Positions 1 through 13,582 of a stretch of 64,000 nucleotides of DNA are shown one piece after another. The stretch is from Trichoplax sp. H2 (Eukaryota > Placozoa > Uniplacotomia > Trichoplacea): assembly GCA_003344405.1 (NCBI GenBank), contig NOWV01000179.1, positions 62,001 through 126,000 of the forward strand, in the 5' to 3' direction. Position numbers and translations under genes: made by a program. Below the pieces are notes generated by a model. It saw only the letters and a list, made by a program, of their open reading frames with translations. It ran no database searches and was not told where the DNA came from. Each line of letters begins with the position of its first letter. Position 1 is the first letter of the stretch.

Positions 1-1899
1 AGAGGAATATTATATTCAAATGAAAGAAAAAGGAAATTCCTACGTAAAAAAGGTTGTGAAATAGTACGGATTGGGTTCTAACTACTTCTTTATATAATGC
101 ACAGCATATTTTATTTAAGCATAATAATGGTACTTTAGTTACATTGGCATCTGTCAATAACTGGGATCTTTATATGTTAGGGAAATTATGAGGAGGCTAT
201 TAAGTCATATACACAATGTATATTAGTACGTCCAAATGAGGTGGCACCTTATACAAATAGAGCTCTTTGCTATCTAAAAACGAGCCAAGCCGCTCTGGCT
301 GAAGCGGATACTGAAACGGCTTTAAAGGTCGATCCTTCGAATGTAAAAGCATTATTCAGACGAGCTTTATCGAGAATTGTACGTATGGGTAATCTAAACC
401 GCTCGTGATACTTACGAGTATATGAGTACTTATCGCAAGTTTCTTTGTACTGATGATGTATTGCTAGATCTGCTGATAAATATCACTCCGTATACAATAT
501 AATTTAATATACACGTATGCTTACAAATTTTAAAGGCTTTGGAAAATTATAAAGAGGGAATTCGCGACTTAAATTTGTTATTAAAGATTGAACCATCGAA
601 TGTAGCTGCTAGGAAAGAGCTAGACAAGGCGAAGCAGAAATGGCTGAAGGTAACTCATTTTAAGTGAATTGTTCACTTTTCGCTTCTGACGTAGGTAGAG
701 TACTAGAAAGTTTCTATACCTTAAAATCGCCCAACTTAGGAAATGCATAATTCAAGTCAAAATGAAAATTCTACCTCTAATAAAAAAACAACGGAAAATA
801 TATCTACAAAAAATAAAGAAACTACAGATAAAGTAAGCAATAAGCAACAGAACATACCACGAAAACGAATGCAAATAGAAGAAATAAATGAAGATGAAGT
901 AAGTTTAAACGCACTAGTATTCTCAATTTTTATGTCATCCTGCTGTAAGTAGTCCTTGCCCGCTTGATATGATACTGTCAATAATGCCATTTATTAGGAT
1001 GAGGTGGTTCCTACGGAAGTTTTAAGCGAGCCGACGAAATTTGACACACACCGATTTAAGAATTCTGCGAAAGATCGTACGAAGGATAAAGATTATAAAA
1101 ATCAGAGTTTCAAATCTAATCAGCAAGTTCCAACCCATCAAGAAAAGCACGAATTAAGATCGGTATTAGACGCATTTCTAGTTCTTGAAACTGTCTGCGT
1201 GCAACATTTATACAATTTAATTAAATTTTTTTTTTGTTTGCACATTTTACTTTTAAACATCCTATGTAATACCTAATTCAAACAAAAATTTCTTATAGGG
1301 CAATCCATATGAATTCCTCAAGGCATGGGAGACAGTTCGCAAGACAACGAATTCAACAGTTGATTACGCTAGATTGCTTAGGCAGATATCCCCTAGCTCT
1401 CTTGTTAAGGGTAATTAATCTACTTAATGATAAAATGCATCAATAATCTCATTTAATCTAAGATGAAGTTAACAGGGGGAATTTCATTTGTAGTTATTAG
1501 CAACGGTCTTGAAGCAGATACACTTGTGTCAATCATAAAAACTTTATTAGAACAATTTAAAGATAGTAACGGTAAGTACTCGGAAAATATACTTAATGAA
1601 AGTTTTTAGTTTCTAACACATAATTTATCCTTTGCATAAGATGATATCTTAACTTCGTACGAAATTCTGAAGTACCTCTCGAAAGTTCCAAGATTCGAAA
1701 TGTCACTACTTTTTCTCAGTGCCTCTGAGAAGCTAAGTAAGTTAACCAGAATTTCGTAAACAACTTTAGAGTTTAACTAACACAGTGTAATCCAACACTT
1801 TCAGATATTAAGCAAGCCTTTAATAACATAGTAATGGCTAATCACCCTAAAGTAAAGACCGAAGACCTGACTGCTCTACGGGCCTTATACAAAGTATAA
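1..1899 (+). CDS. SPAG1: SPAG1/RPAP3-like TPR co-chaperone (3' part, truncated by window start)
   Basis: Proteins of this family are TPR co-chaperones of HSP70/HSP90. SPAG1 works in the cytoplasmic pre-assembly of axonemal dynein arms and RPAP3 in the R2TP complex. Exons read here: up to 52 (MKEKGNSYVKK), about 185-384 (GNYEEAIKSYTQC, then a second TPR ending ALFRRALSRI), about 536-648, 741-900, 1000-1160, 1301-1411, 1492-1571, 1642-1738 and 1806-1899. The first exons form a three-helix TPR block. A charged linker (RKRMQIEEINEDE) follows, then an RPAP3_C domain (NPYEFLKAWETV, ISPSSLVK, ILTSYEILKYLSKVPRFEM, LTALRALYKV-stop). The wording of the RPAP3_C domain is closer to what I know of SPAG1 than of RPAP3. 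The N-terminal half lies outside the window. A polyadenylation hexamer AATAAA sits at 2084-2089. The family call is firm; SPAG1 against RPAP3 is less so. Confidence 0.82.
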
Positions 1900-2314
1900 T
1901 TTTTCTTTTATAGAACATAATAATTTAAGAGGTATATTTGATATCATATATCATATATGTGATATACATTATAACTTAATCTGTATAAAGAGCACTCCAT
2001 TTTGTGCAATGAAATTTTCTTTCGAGTATTCGTAGAATACAGTGTTAATTAAAATTTTATGTGATAGATAGATTTCACGTATAAATAAACAGTTTTACCG
2101 ACGTAAAGGCTTTCAACTTAGAGCAAAGAATAGGCAAGTCTTTTGATCTATTGTAAACTAAGATGTACTGTGGTAATTTCATGCTAGTTCAAATTTGTCA
2201 ATTTGATTAATTTGTAAGTCGAGAGTTACACAACTACAAACCACATGTTATAAATCATCAATATTGTATTAATTAACTATCGAATCATTTAGAAAAAGCA
2301 ACTTGGGCATTCCT
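1900..2314. other. Convergent intergenic spacer between SPAG1-like and TUBGCP5
   Basis: 415 bases between the stop codons of two converging genes. It holds the AATAAA at 2084-2089 that would serve the + strand gene, and an AT-rich run of ATATC/GATAT steps near 1938-1968 that can fold on itself. I see no coding sequence. Confidence 0.6.
2084..2089 (+). terminator. Polyadenylation signal AATAAA for the SPAG1-like gene
   Basis: Canonical AATAAA hexamer 185 bases after the SPAG1-like stop codon, in the short spacer before the converging TUBGCP5 gene. Assigned by position and sequence only. Confidence 0.45.
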
Positions 2315-5300
2315 TTAATTGATCTGGTTTCCGGTATTTGATTGCGCAGACATCAGAGTGAAAGCTAGTGACTCCACTATAATTATGAATTAAAAAGCGA
2401 AACCTGATGTATCTATACTTAGTTTAGGCAAGTTAGCTAATATGACAATGAAGTTTCATATCCTCAATATCTTACAATAAGTATAATTTCCACGCTTGAT
2501 AATACTACTCATGATGGTAATCAAGAATTGCAGACATTTCGAAAAGTCGTCTTCAAAGGAAGTCAAACTTTTTTCGCTAAAAATTAATCATGTAAATGTC
2601 ACAGCATTACTCGTCGCTTCAATAATTGTAATTAAAACTGCGAGATAAGATAAATCTCTCGTCTTGCCTGATATCAGCTATTCCCTTATCCCATTGACGA
2701 CAAAACATGATAGCAATATTCAATATTTTAGCTATAGTTTCTCTGACTATCCTAACCTACCAGCAGATAAAATTAAAATAATGTATCTCATAGTCATTAT
2801 TTTACCATATCTAATTTAACTCTCAAGCAAATTGTTTTTGTACCTACCCTATCGGTGAGCAAACATCTATCATGTAGAGTTTTAATGTAACGTTTGTGAA
2901 TTTCGATAATTTCGTCCAAGTCTGAAGCCTACAATAGAAAATAGAGATCCTTAGCTGATTTTATAAAGGCTGTATCAAGATTCTTAGTTGATTTGCATAA
3001 ATCTTTACTTTCTCTAGTCGATCTTGGAATTCAATTCCGCTGCTGTAAAGTACCTGAAAATAAATTCGTATAAATCAGTACGAATTAAAGGCATCTTCCA
3101 AATGTATGTCAATAAGATCACCTACCTTTGACATCATATACTGATGTAGAGCATTAACAAAGTGAATTAATTTAAATCGCAAAATATGCATTTGGTGCAA
3201 TAAGGATGATTTTTCTATGTCGTCGGAAGGTGTTAAATAATCTGATGATTTTTCCTCAGCTTCAATATCAGATTCGTCAAGGTTGGGCCGGACGAGGTCT
3301 ATATAAAACAAAAATATAGTTGTCCTTATTTTATATATTACGTTCAACTACGTCAATTTATTAAAATTTTGACAAACATACCGCCAAAGCTCAAATCTTC
3401 AAGCTGCCATAAAGCCCATTTTATTTGCAGTAAAAATCTGAAAATTTTGTTGTAGTAATCCATGGCAAACGAATCGATAACAATATCTAGAGGCCACGCA
3501 ACCTTTCAAATGCAGATAACACTTCAAATGACAGGCTAACCGAACTGGCCAGATAGTATGCACTTCTAATTACATTACGGTCTCGCGGAATCGAAGAGGA
3601 TGCATAATTACGTCATACCTCATATTGTAAATCTAGACAACTCAATGTTTCTATTGCCAACGATGGCTTCTCGCTATGGTTTATTTTAATTGTTAATCTG
3701 TTCAAAAGAAGAGTATCAAAATGAATGTGCGTATGTTCAGAAAGAAATAAGCAAGCTCTAGCACTATAGTTATGTATAGAATAGAAGTAAAAAGAAAGCA
3801 GTTTCATAGTAAGGTTGTTATTATTTCGTAAATCTTACAGAGAAAATGATTGCTTGGATGGAATAATTTGTACTGCCTCATTTAGAATAGTATCAAGGTA
3901 CGAGACATCTTTCCAGTCATTTCCCTTTTGGATCTTCACAAACAACGATAGAACATTTTTTAAACCACTATCAAACTTATTATGAATTGAATTAAATATT
4001 AAGTAAACACCTTTTCAAATATATTACTGTAAAAAGAGTGCATAGCATCCCCAGCTTCCATAAGATAGAGTTTCTAGAAGTGAGATAGAAATTAACGATA
4101 ATCAGCCATCCTTAGCAGACATAAATTCTTCGCTAAACAACTCCAAAAATTCTTACCCTTATATTTTCTAAATGTGAAAATAGCTTACAATCATCTCTTA
4201 AAATATCTAGTAAATGTCGACAAGCCTAATAAAATAAAACGATCACCGATATAATGGTACCAATGCAAATGTGAGCAATTTTAAGGAGCATACTTACCAC
4301 TTTATATCTCGAACTTATATGAGAAACCAGGCACCTATGAAATAGCTTCTCAAAGGGTTCATGGAGTAATTTCGAATCTAAAGCAACGTTAGAATCAAGA
4401 CAAAACAATAGGTCCTTCATTAACAAGTAGTTAGGCATATAAATTTGCAGATATAACTTGTAATAAATGTCAAAGAGCTATTACTAGATATTTCATTACC
4501 ACTTGAAATTTCCCAATTAAAGGCGGATCCAAAACTATTTAAAGAATAGATGAATATAGTCAGCTTTTATATTATTTAGAGCAATTCAAAATACACTGTA
4601 CTAACTTAGCACTGGAATTTCCTAAGTTTCTCTGAGGAAGACGAACATTAAGAGTTTCGTAGAAGTTCAGTTCTAAAAGATTGTTAGACTCAACTGTCCT
4701 TAAAATATCATTTGTTTGCAAAGAATTCCAGACGCAGACAGCATTATTATCTGATGAATTAATTTCATCCTTTTGTCGATCTAAAGGAGAATTTAAAACA
4801 ATCGATATTTTCACTGTATGTAGGTACAAGTGAATTACCGCCTTTAAACCAGAAATGACAAGTTCAGACTTTACCTGAGGTTACTATCAATTCTTTCTTA
4901 ATAGTTTTAGAAAATAAACTGTATAGAGATTCGCTTTCGATAGCTGCAAAGAAAATTCAGCTTATCAAACTAGATACTTAAGAAATCAAAAAAAAAATTC
5001 TAAGCAGTTTCGTACCTTTTAAAAATCGCGATTTTCTGTTACTTGATAACATACCAGCCTATAAGATTAAAAAGTTTCGCATGTTTTCTAATACATAAAG
5101 TTATAAATATTTTGAAAAGTGATACAACTCACATGAATGATAGCGTAAATAAGTTCAGTTGATTTGCCCATCAGTAACATCTGGTTTACAATATTTTGTA
5201 AAAAGGCAGGTACCCAATTCTCTGAAAAACTTGAATCTCCAGAGTTACTGTCTGATCTTACACTCAATGCTGTGAACCAAAATTTCGCATCATTAACTTT

Positions 5301-8300
5301 AACGGCACGATCTCTGTTTAAGATAGAAGGATATAACATCTCAGAATAAGTAATAAAGTTAAGCTTAGTTGAAAAAAATGATTAAGACCGAAATTTTTAT
5401 ATTTTCTTAAACCTGACTATGAAAAATTCTTCTGTTGGATCATTTAATTCACCAGTTGTAATCCACTTTTCTATAATTTTTATATACGGTCTAACAGTAT
5501 CGTGTATTATAGGCAAGAGTAAGCTGACCTGGGTAGATTAAATACAGAAAGTCAGTTATTACTGACATCTTCTGTCATATGACTGGATCACTCGTCATGG
5601 ATAAGAATTATTTTACAAAATAAAAGATGAATGTATGCCATATTATATACTGTACTGTACATTTATGGTACAACAAAGCTAATATCTATCATCTAATTGC
5701 AAATGTGTATATCTATTAGTATCATAGCCGTGTGACAGATTCAAAATGAAATTTCGATAACCAGCTGCAACTATGGCGTACCAGCTTCAAACCAGAATCT
5801 CCCATGTTATCAAAATATATCAGAGCATTGTATAGGGACGATAGTAAGTGAGAAGTTCGCTTGAAGAAGAATAATGCTATTATTAGTGACGGAAAGGGTT
5901 ACGATCTTTATAAATTGTCTATAGCCTTATTTACCAGTGCATTGGACGGAGATATTTGTGATACGCCGCTATCCTGAAAAAAGACAGCGATAAAAAAATT
6001 AAATTCGTCTCAAGAGTAAGAAAAATATTAAGGCTTCTCACTTCTTTGTTAGATATATCAAGGCCCTCCTCGAATAAAGCGTTAAGTGTATGAATCTAAA
6101 TAAAAAATTCAAAAAGCTCGTAAGTAAATTATGATCTATATATCTATATATTGAAATTCGTACAAAAAGGTTCATTGTGCTATCATTGCCGTATAGGCAA
6201 GTCTGATCTCTATAAAAAGTTATTATTCCGATAAAGACAGATAAACACATACCAAAGTGGTTTCCACGTGTAATTTACTTGATAATTTCAGCAGAGATAC
6301 ATCAATATCTAACACAATTCGTTATAATCGGTAAGAATGAGTGAATAACGAATCCATATTGGTTACTTGTCATACCTTGATTAAGAATCCTTCTTTCTAT
6401 AGTAAGGATGTTGTTGTCAAAAGTCTTTAGACATAGGATCATATAAAGAACGCATATTACTAAGCTGAGATCCCTTAAAAATCATTTCATTAAAATTGTA
6501 AATATTACCTTTAAAAACTCGGTCAGAGTTGCAGCAAATGCGTGATAAGTTAAATTGAGATTTTTATCACGTTTCATTGTAATAGATTCAATAAAATTCG
6601 ATACTTTTGCTCTAATATTTGCTATTTTCGCGAAATGCCGTAAAATATTAATTAAGCTAACCTACAATACGTTAAAAAATATAACTTTTAGCAATAGCAT
6701 CAATTAAAATCAGTGACACACAAAAATCAATGCTTTTACATACAGGAGTTAAATGGCTAACTTCCATATCCGGGTTTACGTCAAAGTAGCCATCGCAAAA
6801 TTTATATACAAACAATTTTCTCACACCACGAAGCATCCTGCAGAGTTTACACGTATGTTAGTATCCTATCGTCACAAAATTAATATGTACAGTAGCTTCA
6901 CAGTTTGTCAAACAGCAAAGGTTTGAATATGCTGGTATATACGCGTAGTACATACTGTAAATAATCGGTAAAAGTCGCTACAATTACATTAATAAAAAGT
7001 GAGTCTGTCAGTTAAGATATATGAGTGCAATATTGGAGCATTCGACATATGATACAGTTATGTAGAGACGACTTACCAAAGTGTTTCTCTGACGACCTGG
7101 TATTCCGTCACAACGACTTTCGTATGAGGTCGATATAATTGCAATTTACTAGCAATATATTCATCCCTAGAGATAGTATTGAAATTAGCAACCAACTTTA
7201 TTCATTTGATAGCACACTATTCAGTAGTCAATAAACAAGGGGTTAAAATTGGTGATTATTCTTGATATACCATTCGAAAGCTAGAGTACAGTCTCGACAG
7301 TGAGAGGTTTTGATACGGTTGCGGATTTGCTTAGGATCTGGTGTGCAATTCCAGTAAGCTTGTACTAATTGTGATGTTACATTATCCTATTTATGAAATA
7401 GACATGATTATTTCTATCCACGGAATATATGCGAACATATTGGTATACAATCAGATTTGAAATAGAGCAAAAAATTTTACTTACCAGCAAATTTAGCCTC
7501 TCAGCTACTGCTGACTGAGACGTCTCTTGCGCTTCAGAGTTTATCTTATCCTTATCAACCTAAAGCAGAGGCGGGTAGTTATTATGTTTAGACACAGTAC
7601 ACGCATCACTGCAAGCACTACACTATTTAAGTCTGAGGAAGGCAAAATTTGTCTTACTTCGTCTGAAAATCTTACAGTTGCGTCATCGTTTACCTGAATT
7701 GATGAAATACATTGTTACGCATAAGCTATACCAATAAAATATGAATAATACAGGAAATGAAGACTCTATCAGACATTAAGCTATTGTAATTACAATGTCC
7801 CTATCGATATGCAAGTGAATATTAGGACGATATTCTCCTTCCATTAAATACTTTGGCCAGTCAATTGTTTCTTCATCAGCTGGTTCTTTCGTATCTTTGT
7901 AAGCAATAAAATAAAGTTTAATCTCTTTTTTAAGAAAGTAATAATTACATGCATTGTACATTCAGTGTACAGTGTACAGTGTACAACGGCGCAAGTTTTG
8001 AATCGTACAGTACATACTTGCATAAAAATTCTTTATAAAGATTCAACATATACTTCCTAGCGAATTACTTTCTCTATCAATCTTAAGCATCAACAGGCAG
8101 TTTTGTAGAAATTTTCTACTTTGTCTTAATACTAATTTTGTATCATTAGCATCCTTTATTAGTATGATAATGGAGGTATACTATGAGATTATGGCTAATA
8201 ATATCTTAGAAATGTAAAATAATAATAATGGAAATGCAAACGTGTTAAATTAACATTATTTGATGACTATCAATCGCTTTTTAAATTTTGTACGAAATTT

Positions 8301-10567
8301 CGCATTTCTACGAGTATGCATATCATAACCTGTAGAGACTATGATTTTCTCGATGTTGGTCTGCCCTACTGAATACTGCTACTCCCTAGATTTGAAACTA
8401 CTAACACATAGCTACTAATGCGAAATACAATCAAGTAAACGTAGATCGCGAACCATGTACTATACATTACAAAAAATCAGCTATTGTAAGTAGAATGCTT
8501 GAGTATCACCGCTTGATCGACTAAATAACTCACTAGGATTCAAGGAAATTTTGTCATTACGACAAACTAAAAGATGTCATATAATATGTCAAGATCCTAA
8601 CATCCTTACAATAGAATCTGAAATGCCTAGTCTAAAGTATTAATGCTTTCCTATTGCAGCATTTCATTGAAACTTGAGAGGATGCTAGTAGGTGACTTAT
8701 AAAGCTATTCAATCAACCAATAATTAATGTGAGTATTTAATATTTGTATAGAAATCAGTATTATGATATTACAATTTGATAGGAATACATAGACACCCAT
8801 ATAAAAAGAATGTACAGCCTATTATTTTTGTCATTAACTGCTAAGAGGTTGTTTGGATTATCCTGCATACCTTGCTGGCGTAATAAGATGGTTTCACGAT
8901 CCAGTGTAGGGTTATTGGCACTATTGAGTAGTAACCATATGATGGAATAGTGGAAATCGCTCTAGAATTAAATAATATCCAAGGAAAGTCACACATGGCC
9001 CAATACAATTTGTATTTTTCTAATTTTGTAGGAGCTAATTTAGTATAGTTGCCTTGATATTGCCTTGAAGGGATATATTAAGAAACTGTTGAGTTTTCTC
9101 CTTTAGATAATCTCCTCTTTGTTGCTGTGAATGGATTGTAAACTTTGTACATAAGCTAAAGAATAATCAATATTGAAAATTTTGGTTATAGATTGAAATT
9201 AACAGTTCAGATTATAAGTGCTATGGGGTAGTTCAGTCAAAGTAAACTTGCTTATACTGTAGTATAATATAATATAATACATGCATAAATGACTTGTCCT
9301 CTCTAATCAATAATGCAGCAAGTGTTTACTGTATATGTAGCAGATTTGATTTTACGAATGGGAAATTGTAACGATATGCAAGTCCATAAAATGATATATA
9401 ATTGAATGGCAGCAGAAACACGAACATGTATAACAAGAATGCGGCTATTCGTAAGGATTTAGCTTACCCTTCTACACTCCTCTCTACTTGATGGCTATTA
9501 ACATCTAAGAATCGATGAAATCTATGTAGAAAATAATAGAGATAGCGTGATTATCTACGTCATGATTGATGATAAGATGGATAGAAAGGTACGCTATCTT
9601 TAATAAATCAATTGATGCTAGTCCCTAATTATAATAAAATATCGGTCATTGCTAGCAAGAATAGAAGGCAAACAGTGAACTTTATCACACCTAAAATTAA
9701 TCAATCCGTGTTAATTCAACTACGTAAAAATATCAGTCATGACAGTACTCACAAGAATGAAAGAAAGCAGTTAATCTTACCTGAAATTTGATAATACAAA
9801 GTTGTAAGCAATCGTCCAGTTTTCAGTCTTGGGCTAGCAAATATTAAGATTATAAAAATTGAGTTATCATTATAATGGAGTTTTGTAAGATGCAATCAAC
9901 AAGTCGTAAACATAGTATCAAGGGCTTTGCTCAGCATAACTCTGAGTGATAATGGCGATATCGAAGTATTTACAACTATGATTGATATACAGTACTGTAG
10001 ATAATTACTATGTCCTTTCCATTTCAATGACAATATAGTATCCGCTATCGAGACTTTCATCAATGTACCTATGAGTAAGTATGTTGATGTCGAATACGTA
10101 TTTGCAAGTATGATTAACCAACGAGTACTGTAGGTCAAAATTATTGTTGCCTTGTTGAATTTCCATTCAACCAGTTATCACTGTACACTGCATTCTCGTA
10201 TACGGTATTAGACAGCAATCGATGCTACTTTTAAGAGCGACATACCTAGGTAGATACAGTACTATTTGATTATAGCTACAAATTGAATTGGATGCGTGAA
10301 GTATTGTACTAAAGATGGAGATCACAAACGCATGTTTTTACTACTTAATTGATGTGATTGAAATGTAAACAGCCCAAATTGAAATTAAACTAGGCTATCT
10401 CTAACTTGCTATTGGAATTGAATTGAAGCTAACGATTACTCGATGTAGCCAATTCCATTTTGACATCGATTAAAAGAGTTCACAGCCTCTATATTTACCT
10501 GGATTCCCGTTAATGATGAGATCAAGTCTCCCGCCAAATTTTCAAAATTAGGACGATGCAAAGCCAT
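2315..10567 (-). CDS. TUBGCP5: Gamma-tubulin complex component 5
   Basis: A subunit of the gamma-tubulin ring complex, which nucleates microtubules at centrosomes and basal bodies. Translation starts at 10567 (MALHRPNFENLAGDL). Exons 10499-10567, 9781-9833 (NWTIAYNFVLSNFR), 9468-9521 (FHRFLDVNSHQVERSVEG), 9053-9155, 8871-8961 (DFHYSIIWLLLNSANN) and 7794-7894 (TIDWPKYLMEGEY) join in phase and follow human GCP5 in order. Further exons lie near 7490-7560, 7235-7375, 5130-5330 (FLQNIVNQMLLMGKSTEL), 4580-4800 and 4300-4400. The C-terminal GCP domain is clear: AWPLDIVIDSFAMDYY and LLQIKWALWQLEDL at 3367-3490, ILRFKLIHFVNALHQYMMSK at about 3120-3200, DLDEIIEIHKRYIKTLHDRC at about 2850-2930, then VRETIAKILNIAIMF and the final ESLAFTLMSAQS with the stop at 2315. 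Two introns use GC donors. Some central exons are approximate. It shares a 1-kb upstream region with EXOSC6. Confidence 0.93.
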
Positions 10568-11589
10568 TTTGCGATTTAGATTGGGCCAAGAAGTTGACTT
10601 CTACCTACACAATGATACTATAGGTCCAGGAAAAGATTTCAACGATAGCAGCGATAGACTAAACAGATCCAAAGGTACCATAGAGAGAGACTATAAACAC
10701 CATTAAGTTGCAAAGATTGTCGCCAGAGTTGTTTCTTTCCGCTACTTTGCTAGGCCGATTAGCTCTACTGGATAGGAAGACCCGATTTGCGCAAGCTTGA
10801 TTCCACCTCCAATTGATCACTATGGTAATATACTCTGAGATAGGCATTCTATACAAGTCCCGTTTCACGTCACTGGTCCTATACTAGAGTAGAGAGACGA
10901 AGAGATAATGTAACCACTAACCCCCCCTCCAAAGTTTAGCTCATTAAGCGTTATTTTCTCCAAAAAAACTGGCAAAGGGATAGCTAGCTACTAGCATAGA
11001 TAGTATTAAGACTCATCATTTTAACCAGAAAGTAGAATAACCAACAAGAGGCTGACTAGACTAGCTCGTAGTATGGACATTTTTGCCTCATTCTATCCAC
11101 TTTTCTACAAGTATTGCATATTGTACTAACCAGCTAATCGCTACACTTTGCATACAGTACAGTATAACCAGGGAGACTGTTTTGCGTATGCTGAGTACAC
11201 AGGTTTCCGTATAGCATGTAAACCGTCCAATACAGTTAATATACCTAAATTTTAGTCATGATTGCGTAGCTCTATAGAGAATGGAAAACAGCCTCCCCAG
11301 AGGCAGGATACTGTTAGCAGACCCAGACAGACCTCGGAGAGGCACGACCAGTTGCAGCATTGGCAAGAAAACGACATGAGCTAATTGATTTCTTCTTCCC
11401 CCAAAGCTGTCATTGACTTATCGATACCATCTTGATACAGTCTCTATCCAGAATTACTCTAATTCTTGCTTTTTCTCTAAATTGGATATTGGATTGATCA
11501 ATATTCTACTCGTATTAGATTGCTACAGCATCGGCTTGTGTAATATGATCAAATAGGAAAGGTTGTTCAGACACATTCACGAGCTCGTT
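10568..11589. promoter_or_regulatory. Bidirectional promoter region of TUBGCP5 and EXOSC6
   Basis: The 1,022 bases between two diverging start codons must hold both promoters unless a 5' UTR intron reaches elsewhere. I see no obvious TATA box. TACAGTA-type heptamers occur near 11153-11165. No open reading frame here has splice support or similarity I recognise. Confidence 0.5.
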
Positions 11590-13582
11590 ATGCCTATCGA
11601 TCGAAATAGAATATCTGGTCCAGAAGAAACAGAACCAATCGAAAATGAACCTTCTCAACCTGCTGTCAGTTGGAAATTCCATATTATAGACTAGCATGGA
11701 TAGATTATAGCTTAATTTGCCAAATTTCTCTTCATATTTACCTTAAAATATATCAACGCTTGCATAGGTCCTACCCCGTGGTCAACGACATGATCAGCGA
11801 AAATCTGACGAAATCAGGCCAATCTGTAATCATAAATGAATCACTTTTTATTTACGATTAATGTCGTATTGATTATCTTGATATTGCTGAAGGTGAAATA
11901 TGCGTAAAGATTACCAACTGCCTAAATTTTATGATCGTCTAGTTTGTAGAACGGGTGCTGTCAGCCAGGCTGTAGGATCTGCATATATTGAATTAAGAAA
12001 TACCAAGATTATTTGTGCCGTGTTAGTTTGTTATGCCTGTATCTTCATAGTTAGACATGCGAAGGAAATTCCTCTTTCCTTAAATTAAATTCTTCAAATC
12101 TTGTAAACGCCAACTAGTAGAGCTTAACCTTGTAGTAAAATACAAATTTAATTTGCTCTTGTTATGCAGTTATGGACCACGAGAAGTAGCCAAGAAACAA
12201 GAATTTAATATTCAGGTCGAAATAGATATCCTAACTTTGGTTATTTTTAGCCTACAGTTCAATGATTGATAACTTTGCTGCTTCTATATGCATACTATTT
12301 AAATATAGGCTACAGTAGCCTGCGAATTAAAATTTGCTACATTTTCCTGCCGGCGTCGTCGCCGTCATATACAGGTAAATAAAATCCATACTGACGGCAT
12401 CACTATAAGACTTTAATCACAATTTTCTACAGCAAGCGAGCTAAATATAAGCTTTACTCTATTCAACCCTACCCCATTCGTGTATATCTCTCAATTTATG
12501 AAGATGTTTATCGAGAATTGTGAAAGATCAGCAATTTCATTTGCACTTTTGGCACAGAATTTTGAAAATTGACAATCTTATATTAAGTATTTTGTTTATT
12601 GCAAAGGATTCTCAAGAGAAGGAATATTCACAGATTATTGTGCAAGCATTACAGCCAGTTGTACGACTTGTAAGTTATCGATTAAAGGTTCAGTATATTG
12701 ACTATCCTTTGTGGGTAGCATTACTTGACTTCTTCAATAACCATCTCTTTAATATTAATACGCTTAGGACAAATATCCAAAGTCACAAATTGACATCTTT
12801 ATTACTGTTTTGCAAAATGATGGCAGTGGTAATTTTTACAATCTCAAACTGACAATAATTACTCAAGGAAATAATTTAAGTATACCAGATGATAACGTGT
12901 GATTATATTATTACAATCTTATTTCATTATAGTCTTAGGTGGTGCTATTACAGCTGCTTCAGTAGCTTTAGCCGACTCTGGTATAGAAATATTTGACGTG
13001 GCAATTGGCTGTTGCTTGGTTAGGCTGATTAATTATTGTCAATATAGTGTACAGTACAACGTTTAATGTCAATAATTAACGAAATAATTCAATTTTTAGC
13101 GTCAAATAGGAGATCTTTCATTGATTGACCCAACCTATCTTGAGGAAGAAGGTCGTCTTAATGTATGTAACCTCTACTACTTAATTTTATGGTATTTTGG
13201 ATCAAGCCAAGAAAAGAATGTTGCCTTAGAGGATAACTATCAAGATCTTGATATGACTGTATTTTTTATCATAGAATGAAGAAGAAGATGAAATAGTAAC
13301 CAATGCTAATGTAACTATAGCGTTGTTGCCTTCATTGAATCAAGTATCAGCATTAATTATGAATGGAGAATTAGATGTAGATTCAACCCAAAGGGTTAGT
13401 ACCGACTATAGTAATAATAGCCACAGAATTATTGTAAAGAATTTTATACCACTAGCATGGCATAAGGATGATTTCACTTTTTTTAGATTATAAAAGATTG
13501 TCTTGAAGGATGTATAAGGATATATCCTGTTGTACGAGAATGTTTGACAAAAAGCTTAGAAGAGAAAATGTCAAGAAATTAA
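11590..13582 (+). CDS. EXOSC6: Exosome complex component MTR3 (RNase PH-like subunit)
   Basis: EXOSC6/MTR3 is one of six RNase PH-like subunits forming the ring of the RNA exosome, which processes and degrades RNA in nucleus and cytoplasm; in animals the ring is catalytically inactive. Ten exons fit in phase: 11590-11668, 11910-12021, 12170-12215, 12309-12374, 12607-12669, 12768-12828, 12933-13018, 13100-13162, 13275-13394 and 13487-13582. They total 792 nt, giving 263 aa against 272 in human. Landmarks: MPIDRNRISGPEE, matching the human N-terminal RIRGPEE; RTGAVSQAVGSAYIEL; ICAVYGPREVAKK; the basic run SCRRRRRH; GGAITAASVALADSGIEIFD; SLIDPTYLEEEGRL; LLPSLNQVSALI; and the C-terminal helix IIKDCLEGCIRIYPV. 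The ATG at 11900 lies in the intron before exon 2 and is not the start. Introns are 70-320 bp. Confidence 0.94.

Noticed and set aside
743-952. ORF starting with MHNSSQNEN taken as a separate small gene
   Set aside because: It is an internal exon of the SPAG1-like gene with an AG acceptor just before it and a GTAAGT donor; the Met is internal.
11900-12088. EXOSC6 start at 11900
   Set aside because: The MPIDRNRISGPEE exon at 11590 joins in phase to 11910 and matches the human N-terminus; 11900 would lose it.
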